Origin: Mycolicibacterium sp. HK-90
Lineage (GTDB): Bacteria; Actinomycetota; Actinomycetes; Mycobacteriales; Mycobacteriaceae
Assembly (NCBI RefSeq): GCF_030486405.1
Contig: NZ_CP129613.1
Span: 3,100,001-3,164,000, forward strand
Reading direction: 5' to 3'
Length of the DNA: 64,000 bases
In this document: positions 20,173 to 31,585 of the stretch, piece after piece
Numbering within the stretch: position 1 is the stretch's first letter
Layout: each line of letters opens with the position of its first letter
Notes under the pieces: model-generated
Told to the model about the DNA's origin: nothing
The model's database searches: none
Seen by the model: the letters and a program-made list of their open reading frames with translations, nothing else
Translations under genes and position numbers: made by a program

Positions 20173-21029
20173 TGGCACTTTCGGATACCGAGCTGGCCGA
20201 GGCCCGCGCGACGATCGCTCGGGCCCTCGATGAAGACCTGCGCTACGGCGCGGACGTGACCACGATCGCCACCGTCGGTGCCGATGCGATGACGACTGCC
20301 TCGGTGGTGAACCGCGAACCGGGAGTGGCGGCCGGTGTCGACATCGCGCTGCTGGTGCTCGACGAGGTAGTTGGTGCTGACGGTTACCGCGTGATCAACC
20401 GGGTCGAGGACGGTGCCCGGCTGGACGCCCGCTCGGCGATCCTCACCGTTGAGGCACCGACGCGGGGTCTGCTGACCGCCGAGCGCACCCTGCTCAACCT
20501 GGTGTGCCACCTGTCGGGGATCGCCACCACGACCGCGGCCTGGGTCGACGCGGTGGCGGGCACCGACGCCAAGATCCGCGATACCCGCAAGACGCTGCCG
20601 GGCCTGCGCGCCCTGCAGAAGTACGCGGTACGCGTCGGCGGCGGCGTGAATCACCGGATGGGACTGGGCGACGCCGCGCTGATCAAGGACAACCACGTCG
20701 CCGCGGCGGGATCGGTGCTGGCCGCGCTCAAGGCCGTGCGGGCCGAGGCGCCGGATCTGCCGTGCGAGGTCGAGGTGGATTCGCTCGAACAACTCGACGA
20801 CGTGCTTTCCGCCGACGTGGAATTGGTACTGCTGGACAACTTTCCGGTGTGGCAGACCCAGATCGCGGTTCAGCGCCGGGACAAGCATTCGCCCAAGACC
20901 CTGCTCGAATCCTCGGGCGGACTGACCCTGGACAGCGCGGCCGAGTACGCCGGTACCGGGGTCGATTACCTCGCGATCGGGGCGCTCACCCATTCGGTGC
21001 GGGCGCTCGACATCGGCCTCGACACCTAA
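20172..21029 (+). CDS. nadC: Nicotinate-nucleotide pyrophosphorylase (carboxylating)
   Basis: NadC converts quinolinate and PRPP to nicotinate mononucleotide, CO2 and pyrophosphate. The 285-residue product shows EDLRYGADVTT, TAERTLLNLVCHLSGIAT, the DTRKTLPGLRALQKYAVRVGG motif and LLDNF, all typical. It starts within the nadB stop (TGATG). Its TAA stop overlaps the TAG stop of the convergent AraC gene. Confidence 0.97.
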   Translation: MALSDTELAEARATIARALDEDLRYGADVTTIATVGADAMTTASVVNREPGVAAGVDIALLVLDEVVGADGYRVINRVEDGARLDARSAILTVEAPTRGLLTAERTLLNLVCHLSGIATTTAAWVDAVAGTDAKIRDTRKTLPGLRALQKYAVRVGGGVNHRMGLGDAALIKDNHVAAAGSVLAALKAVRAEAPDLPCEVEVDSLEQLDDVLSADVELVLLDNFPVWQTQIAVQRRDKHSPKTLLESSGGLTLDSAAEYAGTGVDYLAIGALTHSVRALDIGLDT

Positions 21030-21868
21030 GCCGTTGCCCCGCGGCGGAATTCGCGTCGCACCGCCGCCGGTGTACGGCCGGTGTGCTGGCGTAAACTTCG
21101 GCTCAGGTGGGCCTGGTCGGCGAATCCCAGCGCGGCGGCCACGTCGGTCGGCGTGGAATCGCCACGGCGCAGCAGGTCGAGCGCCTTCCCGATCCGTACC
21201 CGGTTGCGATACCGGGTCACCGACACCCCGAGTTCACGGCTGAACGATCGGCTGAGCCGGTACGGGGAGACCTCGAGCGCGGCCGCGAGCGGGAACAGCC
21301 CGGCCGCCGCCGGGTCGGCTTGTCGGATCGCGTCGCGTGCCTGGGCAACGATGCGACGGTCCGACCATCGGGCTGGTGTGCCGGCGGGTATCGGCCGCCG
21401 CGCCGCTGAATGCAATGCTGAGGAGACGAGCCGCACCAGGTCCTCGGCGAGTTGGTAGTCGGGATCGTCCCGGCACGTTGCCAGCAGCCTCCGGTGTGCC
21501 AGCTCCAGCCGAGCATCCACGTAGACGGCGCCGGGCCGTTGGGGCTCACCCGCGAGTTGCCACCAACTGTCGGAGCTGAGCTGCAACGACGTACACGCAT
21601 CGCCACCGTGCGGGTGCGCGAACTGCTCGATTTCTCCCGGTTCACCCAGATAGCCGACGGTCACGTCGTGGTCACTCGGCCCATCGGAACCGCGGCGCCG
21701 GAACCGCCCCGCGCGCACCAGCACGAACCGCCCGGCAGACGGACTCTCGGGCTCGGACCACTCGGCGTGCCCGCCGGTGCAGCTCCAGGTGGTGACGCTG
21801 AAATCGGGCCGCGCGATCAGCGTCACGGCGGTCAACATATGTCGCACGTTAACCCTCGGGTCCGACAT
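21026..21868 (-). CDS. AraC-family transcriptional regulator
   Basis: A 280-residue regulator, not closely like the other AraC protein in this window. The N-terminal cupin-like half includes WSCTGGHAEWSEPES and an HPHGGDACTSLQL stretch typical of the AraC ligand-binding domain. The C-terminal double helix-turn-helix is clear: LFPLAAALEVSPYRLSRSFSRELG and AALGFADQAHLSRSLRQHTG. The start may instead be the ATG at 21838. The SRPBCC gene is divergent, 56 nt away, and is a possible target. Confidence 0.85.
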   Translation of the reverse strand: MSDPRVNVRHMLTAVTLIARPDFSVTTWSCTGGHAEWSEPESPSAGRFVLVRAGRFRRRGSDGPSDHDVTVGYLGEPGEIEQFAHPHGGDACTSLQLSSDSWWQLAGEPQRPGAVYVDARLELAHRRLLATCRDDPDYQLAEDLVRLVSSALHSAARRPIPAGTPARWSDRRIVAQARDAIRQADPAAAGLFPLAAALEVSPYRLSRSFSRELGVSVTRYRNRVRIGKALDLLRRGDSTPTDVAAALGFADQAHLSRSLRQHTGRTPAAVRREFRRGATA

Positions 21869-21924
21869 CGTCGGCCCGCAAGAATGTTCAAGACTTCGGG
21901 TCGACCCGCGGCCAGACTGGTGTC

Positions 21925-22329
21925 ATGGCATGGATCCAGATTGAGTTGGACATCGAAGCCGACATTTCCCCGGTGTGGCAGGTGATCGGCGATTGGGCGG
22001 ACGGCCCGGCGCGCATGGCGCCGGGCTTCGTGGTGTCCTCGGTGGCGGAGCCAGATGTGCGGGTCGTGACGTTCGCCGACGGATTCGTCGCCCGCGAGCG
22101 CCTGGTCAGCCGCGACGAGCCGAGCCGGCGAATCGCCTACTCGCTGACCGGCGATTCCGCGCCCGCGCACGACAATGCGGTCATGCAGGTGGTCGCCGAC
22201 GGTTCCCGGCGGTGCCGTTTCCTCTGGACACGTGACGTGCTGCCCGACGACGCCGCGGGCCCATTGCGGGCGGCGATGCAGGAGGCGGCGCCGATCATCA
22301 AGCGTGCGCTGGAGAACTCGACCGGTTAG
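21925..22329 (+). CDS. SRPBCC-fold (polyketide cyclase-like) protein
   Basis: A 134-residue protein of the START/SRPBCC fold: an N-terminal beta strand with ISPVWQVIGDWA, a central set of strands (RERLVSRDEPSRRIAYSL) and a long C-terminal helix (LRAAMQEAAPIIKRALENS). Such proteins bind hydrophobic ligands or help polyketide cyclisation; the ligand is unknown. It is divergent from an AraC regulator and its stop overlaps that of the convergent LysE-type exporter. Confidence 0.78.
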   Translation: MAWIQIELDIEADISPVWQVIGDWADGPARMAPGFVVSSVAEPDVRVVTFADGFVARERLVSRDEPSRRIAYSLTGDSAPAHDNAVMQVVADGSRRCRFLWTRDVLPDDAAGPLRAAMQEAAPIIKRALENSTG

Positions 22330-22961
22330 GCGGCGGCGCCGCGGCGTACCAATGAGAGCGCGACGGCGGCGGTGGCGAACAATCCGGAGAACACGCGGCC
22401 GAGAATGGTCTGCTGGCGTGGTGTCTGCAACCAGGTGAGCAGGCGGGCCGCCAGCCCCGTGTACAGGGTCATCACGACGATGTCGACGACGACCATCGTC
22501 ACCCCGATGGCCAGGTACTGCGGCAGTAACGGCGCCGTCGGCACCACGAACTGCGGCAGCACGGCGAGCAGGAACACCAAGCCTTTCGGGTTGGTGGTGT
22601 TCACCAGGAAGCCACGCATCATCAACGCCGCCCGGCCTCGCTCGACCGGGCCACTCATCCGGTTGCGCAGGTCCTGCGAGGCGCTGCGCCATTGCTGGAC
22701 CGCCAGGTAGATCAGATACGCCACACCGAGCCACTTGACGATCTGGAAGACCAAGACCGAGCCGGCGACGACGGCGCCCAACCCGACGGCCACCAACAAC
22801 AGTTGCAGCATCAGTCCGATCTGCAGGCCCAACACGCTCCACGTGCCGCGGCGGACGCCGTGAGTCAGGCCGGTGGCCATAGACAGGATCGCCCCGGCTC
22901 CGGGCGACACGCTGATGGCGATCGATGCGCCGAGAAACGCCAGCCAGATCTGCCAGGTCAT
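22326..22961 (-). CDS. LysE/RhtB-family exporter
   Basis: A 211-residue inner-membrane protein with five to six membrane segments. It starts with the family signature FLGASIAISVSPGAGAILSM and keeps GFLVNTTNPKGLVFLLAVLPQFV, the conserved NPK motif region. LysE/RhtB proteins export basic or hydroxylated amino acids and similar solutes. The substrate cannot be told. It ends tail to tail with the SRPBCC gene, the TAA and TAG stops overlapping at TTAG. Confidence 0.87.
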   Translation of the reverse strand: MTWQIWLAFLGASIAISVSPGAGAILSMATGLTHGVRRGTWSVLGLQIGLMLQLLLVAVGLGAVVAGSVLVFQIVKWLGVAYLIYLAVQQWRSASQDLRNRMSGPVERGRAALMMRGFLVNTTNPKGLVFLLAVLPQFVVPTAPLLPQYLAIGVTMVVVDIVVMTLYTGLAARLLTWLQTPRQQTILGRVFSGLFATAAVALSLVRRGAAA

Positions 22962-22982
22962 GTATGCAGTCTGGCGAGCGTG

Positions 22983-23393
22983 TCAAACGATATCTGCGAC
23001 GAAGACACCCATCCGGCGGGCGGCGGTCCGAGGGATGCGGGGGAGCGTCGGATCATCGGTACCGGCGGGCACCACCCGCGGGTTGGTGATCTTGATATCG
23101 CCGCCGTAGAGGTGCACGTCGGCCTCGCCGGCCGCCAGCACGTTCTTCACCCAGTTGGTCTTCCCGTGCATCAGCGTCACCGCCAGCACGTTGTCCTTGC
23201 GGTAGCTGGTGACGATCGTCTCGTACGGGGTCCCCGACTTGCGGCCGCGATGCTTGATGACCGTGAATCCGGGCAACCGCTTGGAGAACGGTTTCACCAG
23301 CGGGTTGATGTACTTGATCTGGAACCGCTCCAGCGCAGGCGGCATGAGCATCGGTACGCCGGGGGCGTTGTTCGGGTGGTCTTTCGCGGACAT
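22983..23393 (-). CDS. Deazaflavin (F420)-dependent nitroreductase-family protein
   Basis: A 136-residue protein of the Ddn-type split-barrel family abundant in mycobacteria. FTVIKHRGRKSGTPYETIV is the strand-turn segment that binds the F420 phosphate, followed by ALPVL-like strands and NWVKNVLAAGEADVHLYG. Members use F420H2 to reduce quinones or nitro compounds. The ATG at 23393 with GGAG about 8 nt upstream is preferred over the longer frame to 23489. It is divergent from hisD. Confidence 0.82.
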   Translation of the reverse strand: MSAKDHPNNAPGVPMLMPPALERFQIKYINPLVKPFSKRLPGFTVIKHRGRKSGTPYETIVTSYRKDNVLAVTLMHGKTNWVKNVLAAGEADVHLYGGDIKITNPRVVPAGTDDPTLPRIPRTAARRMGVFVADIV

Positions 23394-23497
23394 CTGGGGC
23401 TCCGTTCGGCAGTCTGGGACCACCCTACGGCGGGTTGTGCCGGCGGCAACCGATGACGGATTTTTATCAACTGGACTGATCAGGGACAATTGAACCG

Positions 23498-26566
<3,069 letters not shown>

Positions 26567-26570
<4 letters not shown>

Positions 26571-27184
26571 CAAAGAAAGTCGTCGTCCTGGACTACGGGT
26601 CGGGCAATCTGCGCTCGGCCCAGCGGGCGCTGGAACGTACCGGCGCCGACGTCGAGGTCACCGCTGACCCCGGTGCCGCCGCAGCGGCCGACGGTTTGGT
26701 GGTGCCCGGTGTCGGGGCGTTCGAGGCGTGCATGACGGGCCTTCGGGCGATCGGTGGCGAGAAGATCATCGCCGACCGTGTGCAGCATGGCCGGCCGGTG
26801 CTGGGAGTCTGCGTCGGCATGCAGATCCTGTTCGCCCGCGGGGTGGAGTTCGGCGCGGAGTCCACCGGCTGCGGGCAGTGGCCCGGGTCGGTGACGCGAT
26901 TGGACGCACCGGTCATCCCGCACATGGGCTGGAACGTCGTCGACGCGGCGGCGGGCAGCACGCTGTTCAAGGGGCTCGACGCGAGCACGCGCTTCTATTT
27001 CGTGCATTCGTACGCCGCCCAGGAGTGGTCCGGACATCCGGACGCACTGGTCACCTGGGCGACGCATAACGTGCCGTTCATCGCTGCCGTCGAAGACGGC
27101 GCGTTGGCCGCCACGCAATTTCATCCGGAGAAGAGCGGCGACGCCGGGGCGACGCTGCTCGCGAATTGGGTTGAGGGACTGTGA
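26567..27184 (+). CDS. hisH: Imidazole glycerol phosphate synthase, glutaminase subunit
   Basis: HisH supplies ammonia from glutamine to HisF. This class I amidotransferase of 205 residues has the nucleophile C82 in [10 protein letters not shown] and the His-Glu pair in [12 protein letters not shown] near the end, plus PHMGWN and YFVHSYA. It is joined to hisB and hisA by 4-nt overlaps. Its partner HisF is encoded two genes downstream. Confidence 0.97.
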
Positions 27185-27942
27185 GTTCGAACGATTCTGC
27201 GGCGAACAAGCCGCTGATTCTGCTGCCGGCCGTCGATGTGGTCGACGGCAAGGCCGTGCGTCTGGTGCAGGGGAAGGCCGGCAGTGAGACCGACTACGGC
27301 TCGGCGCTGGAGGCCGCGCAGGCCTGGCAGCGGGACGGCGCCGAGTGGATCCACCTGGTCGACCTGGACGCCGCGTTCGGCCGGGGTAGCAACCGTGAAC
27401 TCCTCGCCGACCTGGTCGGCAAGCTCGACGTGAAAGTCGAACTGTCCGGTGGCATCCGGGACGATGACTCGCTCAAGGCGGCCATGGACACCGGCTGCGC
27501 CCGGGTGAACATCGGCACCGCCGCTCTGGAGAGTCCCGAGTGGTGCCGTGGCGCCATCGCCGAATACGGCGACCGGGTGGCAGTCGGACTGGACGTGCAG
27601 TTCGAGAACGGCAGCTGGCGCCTGCGCGGTCGCGGCTGGGAGACCGACGGCGGCGACCTGTGGGAGGTCCTGGATCGTCTTGATCGCGAAGGGTGTTCGC
27701 GTTACGTCGTCACCGACGTCACCAAGGACGGCACGCTGACCGGGCCGAACCTGGAACTGCTCGCAGCGGTCGCCGGCCGCACCGACGCCCCGGTGATCGC
27801 CTCGGGCGGGGTGTCGAGCCTCGATGATCTGCGGGCGATCGCGACCCTCACCGGTCACGGTGTGGAGGGTGCGATCGTCGGGAAGGCGCTTTACGCGCAG
27901 CGATTCACTCTGCCGCAGGCGTTGGCCGCGGTCAGCGGATAG
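27181..27942 (+). CDS. priA: Phosphoribosyl isomerase A (HisA/TrpF bifunctional, PriA)
   Basis: This TIM-barrel enzyme isomerises ProFAR in histidine synthesis; in actinobacteria the same protein also isomerises phosphoribosylanthranilate in tryptophan synthesis (established for Streptomyces and M. tuberculosis PriA). The 253 residues include [18 protein letters not shown] with the first catalytic Asp, [10 protein letters not shown], and [14 protein letters not shown] with the second catalytic Asp. The trp cluster further along this window has no trpF, consistent with the dual role. It ends 5 nt before impA. Confidence 0.94.
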   Translation: MSSNDSAANKPLILLPAVDVVDGKAVRLVQGKAGSETDYGSALEAAQAWQRDGAEWIHLVDLDAAFGRGSNRELLADLVGKLDVKVELSGGIRDDDSLKAAMDTGCARVNIGTAALESPEWCRGAIAEYGDRVAVGLDVQFENGSWRLRGRGWETDGGDLWEVLDRLDREGCSRYVVTDVTKDGTLTGPNLELLAAVAGRTDAPVIASGGVSSLDDLRAIATLTGHGVEGAIVGKALYAQRFTLPQALAAVSG

Positions 27943-27947
27943 CGGAG

Positions 27948-28769
27948 GTGGGCGCCCTGGATCCGTCGAAGCTGGCCGCACTGGTCGACGCGGCAACTGA
28001 GATTCTCGATGCGGCGTCGGTGCCGTTCATCGCCGGGCACCGCGCTGATTCTGCGGTCAGCAAGCAGGGCAACGACTTCGCCACGGAAGTTGATCTCGCG
28101 ATCGAGCGACAGGTGGTGCGGGCGCTGACCGAGGCCACCGGGATCGGGGTCCACGGCGAAGAATTCGGCGGTGAGCCGATCGATTCGCCGCTGGTGTGGG
28201 TGCTCGACCCGATCGACGGCACCTTCAACTACGCGGCCGGGTCGCCGATGGCGGCCATCCTGCTCGGCCTGCTGGCCGACGGCGAGCCGGTGGCCGGTCT
28301 GACCTGGCTGCCGTTCACCGGACAGCGGTACTCGGCGCTGGTAGGCGGTCCGGTGCGCGACAACGGCACCGCGCTGCCGCCGCTGGGGTCGCCGACGCTG
28401 ACCGATTCGATCGTCGGGATCCAGACCTTCAACATCGACTCCCGCGGCCGGTTCCCCGGCCGGTACCGCGTCGAGGTGCTGTCCAATCTGAGCCGGGTGT
28501 GCTCGCGGGTGCGGATGCACGGCGCCACCGGGGTGGACCTGGCTTACGTCGCCGCCGGGATCCTGGGCGGGGCCATCAGTTTCGGGCACCACATCTGGGA
28601 CCACGCGGCCGGAGTGGCATTGGTTCGCGCCGCCGGAGGCATCGTGACCGACCTGGCCGGCGAGCCGTGGACGGCCACGTCCAAGTCGGCGCTCGCCGCC
28701 GCTCCCGGCGTGCACGAGCGCATGCTGGAAATCGTGAAATCCGCTGGCAATCCGGAGGACTACCTGTGA
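27948..28769 (+). CDS. impA: Inositol monophosphatase-family phosphatase
   Basis: A 273-residue Mg-dependent, Li-sensitive type phosphatase. Metal-site motifs are present: [24 protein letters not shown] and [15 protein letters not shown]. It lies between hisA and hisF exactly as impA (Rv1604) does in M. tuberculosis. ImpA has been linked to inositol phospholipid supply in M. smegmatis, but proteins of this family also serve as histidinol-phosphate phosphatase, so either substrate is possible. Its stop overlaps hisF by 4 nt. Confidence 0.88.
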   Translation: MGALDPSKLAALVDAATEILDAASVPFIAGHRADSAVSKQGNDFATEVDLAIERQVVRALTEATGIGVHGEEFGGEPIDSPLVWVLDPIDGTFNYAAGSPMAAILLGLLADGEPVAGLTWLPFTGQRYSALVGGPVRDNGTALPPLGSPTLTDSIVGIQTFNIDSRGRFPGRYRVEVLSNLSRVCSRVRMHGATGVDLAYVAAGILGGAISFGHHIWDHAAGVALVRAAGGIVTDLAGEPWTATSKSALAAAPGVHERMLEIVKSAGNPEDYL

Positions 28770-29551
28770 GCACCATCAGTGATGTCGCGACGAGGGTCAT
28801 CCCGTGCCTCGACGTCGACGCCGGCCGGGTGGTCAAGGGCGTCAACTTCGAGAACCTGCGCGACGCGGGCGATCCCGTCGAACTCGCCGCTGCCTACGAC
28901 GCGGAGGGCGCCGACGAACTGACCTTCCTCGACGTGACCGCGTCCTCGTCGGGGCGGTCCACCATGCTCGAGGTGGTCAAGCGCACCGCCGAGCAGGTCT
29001 TCATCCCCCTGACCGTCGGCGGCGGCGTCCGCTCCGTCGACGACGTCGACGTGCTGCTGCGCGCCGGCGCCGACAAGGTGTCGGTGAACACCGCCGCGAT
29101 CGCCCGGCCCGAACTGCTGGCCGAGATGGCCCGCCAGTTCGGTTCGCAGTGCATCGTGCTCAGCGTCGACGCCCGCACCGTGCCGGCCGGCGAGCAGCCC
29201 ACCGCGTCGGGGTGGGAAGTGACCACGCACGGTGGGCGCCGCGGCACCGGGATCGACGCGATCGAATGGGCAGCCCGCGGGGCCGAGCTCGGCGTCGGCG
29301 AGATTCTGCTCAACTCGATGGACCGTGACGGCACCAAGGCCGGGTTCGACCTGCCGATGCTGCGCGCGGTGCGTGCCGCGGTGGGGGTCCCGGTGATCGC
29401 CAGCGGTGGTGCCGGCGCGGTGGCCGACTTCGCACCCGCCGTGCAGGCCGGTGCCGACGCGGTGCTGGCCGCCAGCGTGTTCCATTTCCGGGAACTGACC
29501 ATCGCCGAGGTCAAGGCGGCGATGGCGGCGGAAGGGATTGTGGTGCGGTAA
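28766..29551 (+). CDS. hisF: Imidazole glycerol phosphate synthase, cyclase subunit
   Basis: HisF uses HisH-derived ammonia to cleave and cyclise PRFAR into imidazole-glycerol phosphate and AICAR. The 261-residue TIM barrel shows [19 protein letters not shown] with the first catalytic Asp, [12 protein letters not shown], and [16 protein letters not shown] with the second. The GTG at 28766 overlaps the impA stop by 4 nt. It overlaps hisI by 1 nt. Confidence 0.97.
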   Translation: MSTISDVATRVIPCLDVDAGRVVKGVNFENLRDAGDPVELAAAYDAEGADELTFLDVTASSSGRSTMLEVVKRTAEQVFIPLTVGGGVRSVDDVDVLLRAGADKVSVNTAAIARPELLAEMARQFGSQCIVLSVDARTVPAGEQPTASGWEVTTHGGRRGTGIDAIEWAARGAELGVGEILLNSMDRDGTKAGFDLPMLRAVRAAVGVPVIASGGAGAVADFAPAVQAGADAVLAASVFHFRELTIAEVKAAMAAEGIVVR

Positions 29552-29895
29552 TGGCTCTCGATCCCGAAATCGCCAAGCGCCTCAAGCGCACCGCCGACGG
29601 GCTGTTCAGTGCCGTGGCGCAGGAGCGGTCGACCGGCCAGGTCCTGATGGTCGCCTGGATGGACGACGATGCATTGGCCCGAACCCTGGAAACCCGTGAG
29701 GCCACCTACTTTTCGCGGTCCCGCGGCGAGCAGTGGGTCAAGGGCCTGACCTCGGGGCACACGCAGTACGTGCACTCGGTCCGCCTGGACTGCGACGGCG
29801 ACACGGTGTTGCTTGAGGTCGATCAGGTCGGCGCGGCCTGCCATACCGGTGCTCACACCTGCTTTGACGCGGACGTGCTGCTGCCCGACGGCTGA
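29551..29895 (+). CDS. hisI: Phosphoribosyl-AMP cyclohydrolase
   Basis: HisI opens the adenine ring of phosphoribosyl-AMP. At 114 residues it is the stand-alone cyclohydrolase without a HisE domain. Zinc and metal ligands are seen in DCDGD and in the Cys of [28 protein letters not shown] and [13 protein letters not shown] are typical. It is the last gene of the his transcript. HisG and HisE are not in the window. Confidence 0.97.
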   Translation: MALDPEIAKRLKRTADGLFSAVAQERSTGQVLMVAWMDDDALARTLETREATYFSRSRGEQWVKGLTSGHTQYVHSVRLDCDGDTVLLEVDQVGAACHTGAHTCFDADVLLPDG

Positions 29896-29915
29896 CGTCT
29901 GAACGAAGAAAGTGC

Positions 29916-29959
29916 TTGCCGAGCGGCCATCTTTGGCGGATAATCGAACGTATGTTCGA
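29916..29959 (+). promoter_or_regulatory. SOS promoter: -35/-10 pair with consensus LexA box
   Basis: TTGCCG (29916-29921), a 17-nt spacer and GATAAT (29939-29944) form a near-ideal housekeeping promoter. The perfect mycobacterial LexA palindrome TCGAAC-GTAT-GTTCGA occupies 29944-29959, covering the expected transcription start and the ATG of the HNH gene. The ATG follows the -10 by 7 nt, so the message is probably leaderless. Confidence 0.85.
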
Positions 29960-31508
29960 AACCGACGCCTCCTGGGAGCTGGTGCTGTGCATCAGTGACT
30001 CGGTGTCGGAGGAGGCCATATTGATGGCATCTCGGATGGCGATGATCGGTGAACTGCTCAACCGGCGCATCGACGAGGTCGCGTTTGAGGACGACGATCC
30101 CGGCCACATGGTGTTGACCGGGTTTGCCCGGACAGTCGCCGAAGTGGGAGCGGCGATGCATCTCGCGCCGTCGGCGGCGTCACAGGTGGTGTCGCAGGCA
30201 GAATCGTTGACCAATCGACTACCGCAGGTGGCGAGCGTTTTGAGGCTCGGCAAGATCGATTGGAGCTCGGTGGCGGTGATCATCGCCCACACAGAGCTGG
30301 TCGTCGACGGTCCGATCCTGGCTCGGCTGGATGCGGCATTGGCCGAGCGGATCGCGGGGTGGATGTCGTGGTCCCGTAAGCGGGTGACGAATGCCGTCGA
30401 CTCCCTGGTGCAGGAGCTCGATCCCGACGCGATTGCCGAGCGGGAGCGCGCTGAGCGTGGCAGATATGTTCGGGTGAAGCCCGCGGGCGACGGCACCGTG
30501 CGGTTGGAGGGCGTGCTCACCGCGCGGGCGGGCGCGGTTTTCGACCAAAGGGTGACAGAGCTGGCCAATGAGGTGTGCACGCAGGATCCTCGGACACTTG
30601 CCCAGCGGCGATCTGATGCGATCGAGGCGCTGGCTGAGAATCGGCCGATGCGATGCCGGTGCGGGCGGGCCGAGTGCGTGCAGGCGCAGCCGGCCGAGCC
30701 GGGACCGGTCCGGGTGGTCATCAACGTGATCGCCCCGCAGTCCGCACTACTCGGCGGGCGGCAGCCGGCCTACATCGCCGGGTACGGCGTGATCGATGCG
30801 GAGCAACTAGGGGATTTGGCGCAGCAGGCCACCTTGCGGATCCTGCAGGCTCCCGACGTGCCCACCGGTGACGCCTTGCGGTACCACCCCTCCGGGGCCT
30901 TGGCGCGATGGATCCGGTGCCGCGACGTCACCTGCCGCTTCCCTGGATGTGACCGGCCCGCGGACAATTGCGACGTCGACCACACGGTCCCGTTCGATCA
31001 TCGTCATCCCGAAAACGGCGGCCTGACCGTACCGTGGAATCTGAAATGTCTTTGCCGTCAACATCATCGGTTGAAGACGTTTCATGATGGGTGGCGAGAT
31101 CGACAACTGCCCGATGGAACGGTCATCTGGACATCGCCGACCGGACACACCTACCAGACCAGCCCTGGCGCGACTGAGATCTTTGCACCTGAGGGTCGGC
31201 GTCGGCGGGCTCCGCGCCGCACCATGCCGACCTCTCGTGCGGCGCGTGTTGCGCAGCGGCGGGCCAAAAATGCGAGGTTGCGTCCCGTCAACGCCGAAGC
31301 CCGCCGCGTGCGGCAGGCCCGATCCCGGGAAATGTGGCGCCGTCAGCAACGCAACCGTATGCGCGCCACCTTGACCTTGTTCAAAGGTGACGATCTCAGT
31401 TCCAGCCCGTTCGCCCGATGGATCAACGAACCGCCCGAACCTGAGAACCTTCCCGCGACGTGGCAACCACCGCCGCGCGACCCCGGTCCTGACGAACCAC
31501 CATTTTGA
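29952..31508 (+). CDS. 13E12-repeat family HNH endonuclease-like protein (DUF222-HNH)
   Basis: A 518-residue member of the 13E12 family common in mycobacteria. An N-terminal helical DUF222 domain (about 30-300) is followed by an HNH nuclease domain (about 320-380) with CRDVTCRFPGCDRP, CDVDHTVPFDH and NLKCLCRQHH, which hold both the zinc-type Cys pairs and the catalytic His. The C-terminus is very basic. The start is fixed by the promoter and LexA box: ATG at 29952, not the open-frame start at 29916, which lies in the -35. SOS control is known for several 13E12 genes in M. tuberculosis. The cellular role is unknown. Confidence 0.88.
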   Translation: MFETDASWELVLCISDSVSEEAILMASRMAMIGELLNRRIDEVAFEDDDPGHMVLTGFARTVAEVGAAMHLAPSAASQVVSQAESLTNRLPQVASVLRLGKIDWSSVAVIIAHTELVVDGPILARLDAALAERIAGWMSWSRKRVTNAVDSLVQELDPDAIAERERAERGRYVRVKPAGDGTVRLEGVLTARAGAVFDQRVTELANEVCTQDPRTLAQRRSDAIEALAENRPMRCRCGRAECVQAQPAEPGPVRVVINVIAPQSALLGGRQPAYIAGYGVIDAEQLGDLAQQATLRILQAPDVPTGDALRYHPSGALARWIRCRDVTCRFPGCDRPADNCDVDHTVPFDHRHPENGGLTVPWNLKCLCRQHHRLKTFHDGWRDRQLPDGTVIWTSPTGHTYQTSPGATEIFAPEGRRRRAPRRTMPTSRAARVAQRRAKNARLRPVNAEARRVRQARSREMWRRQQRNRMRATLTLFKGDDLSSSPFARWINEPPEPENLPATWQPPPRDPGPDEPPF

Positions 31509-31585
31509 GTTCTTCTTGTCGTGCGCGAGGCAGCGTTCGCGTTGCGGAGTCCGGAGTTGTCGGTGCGATCGGCAACAATGACGGA

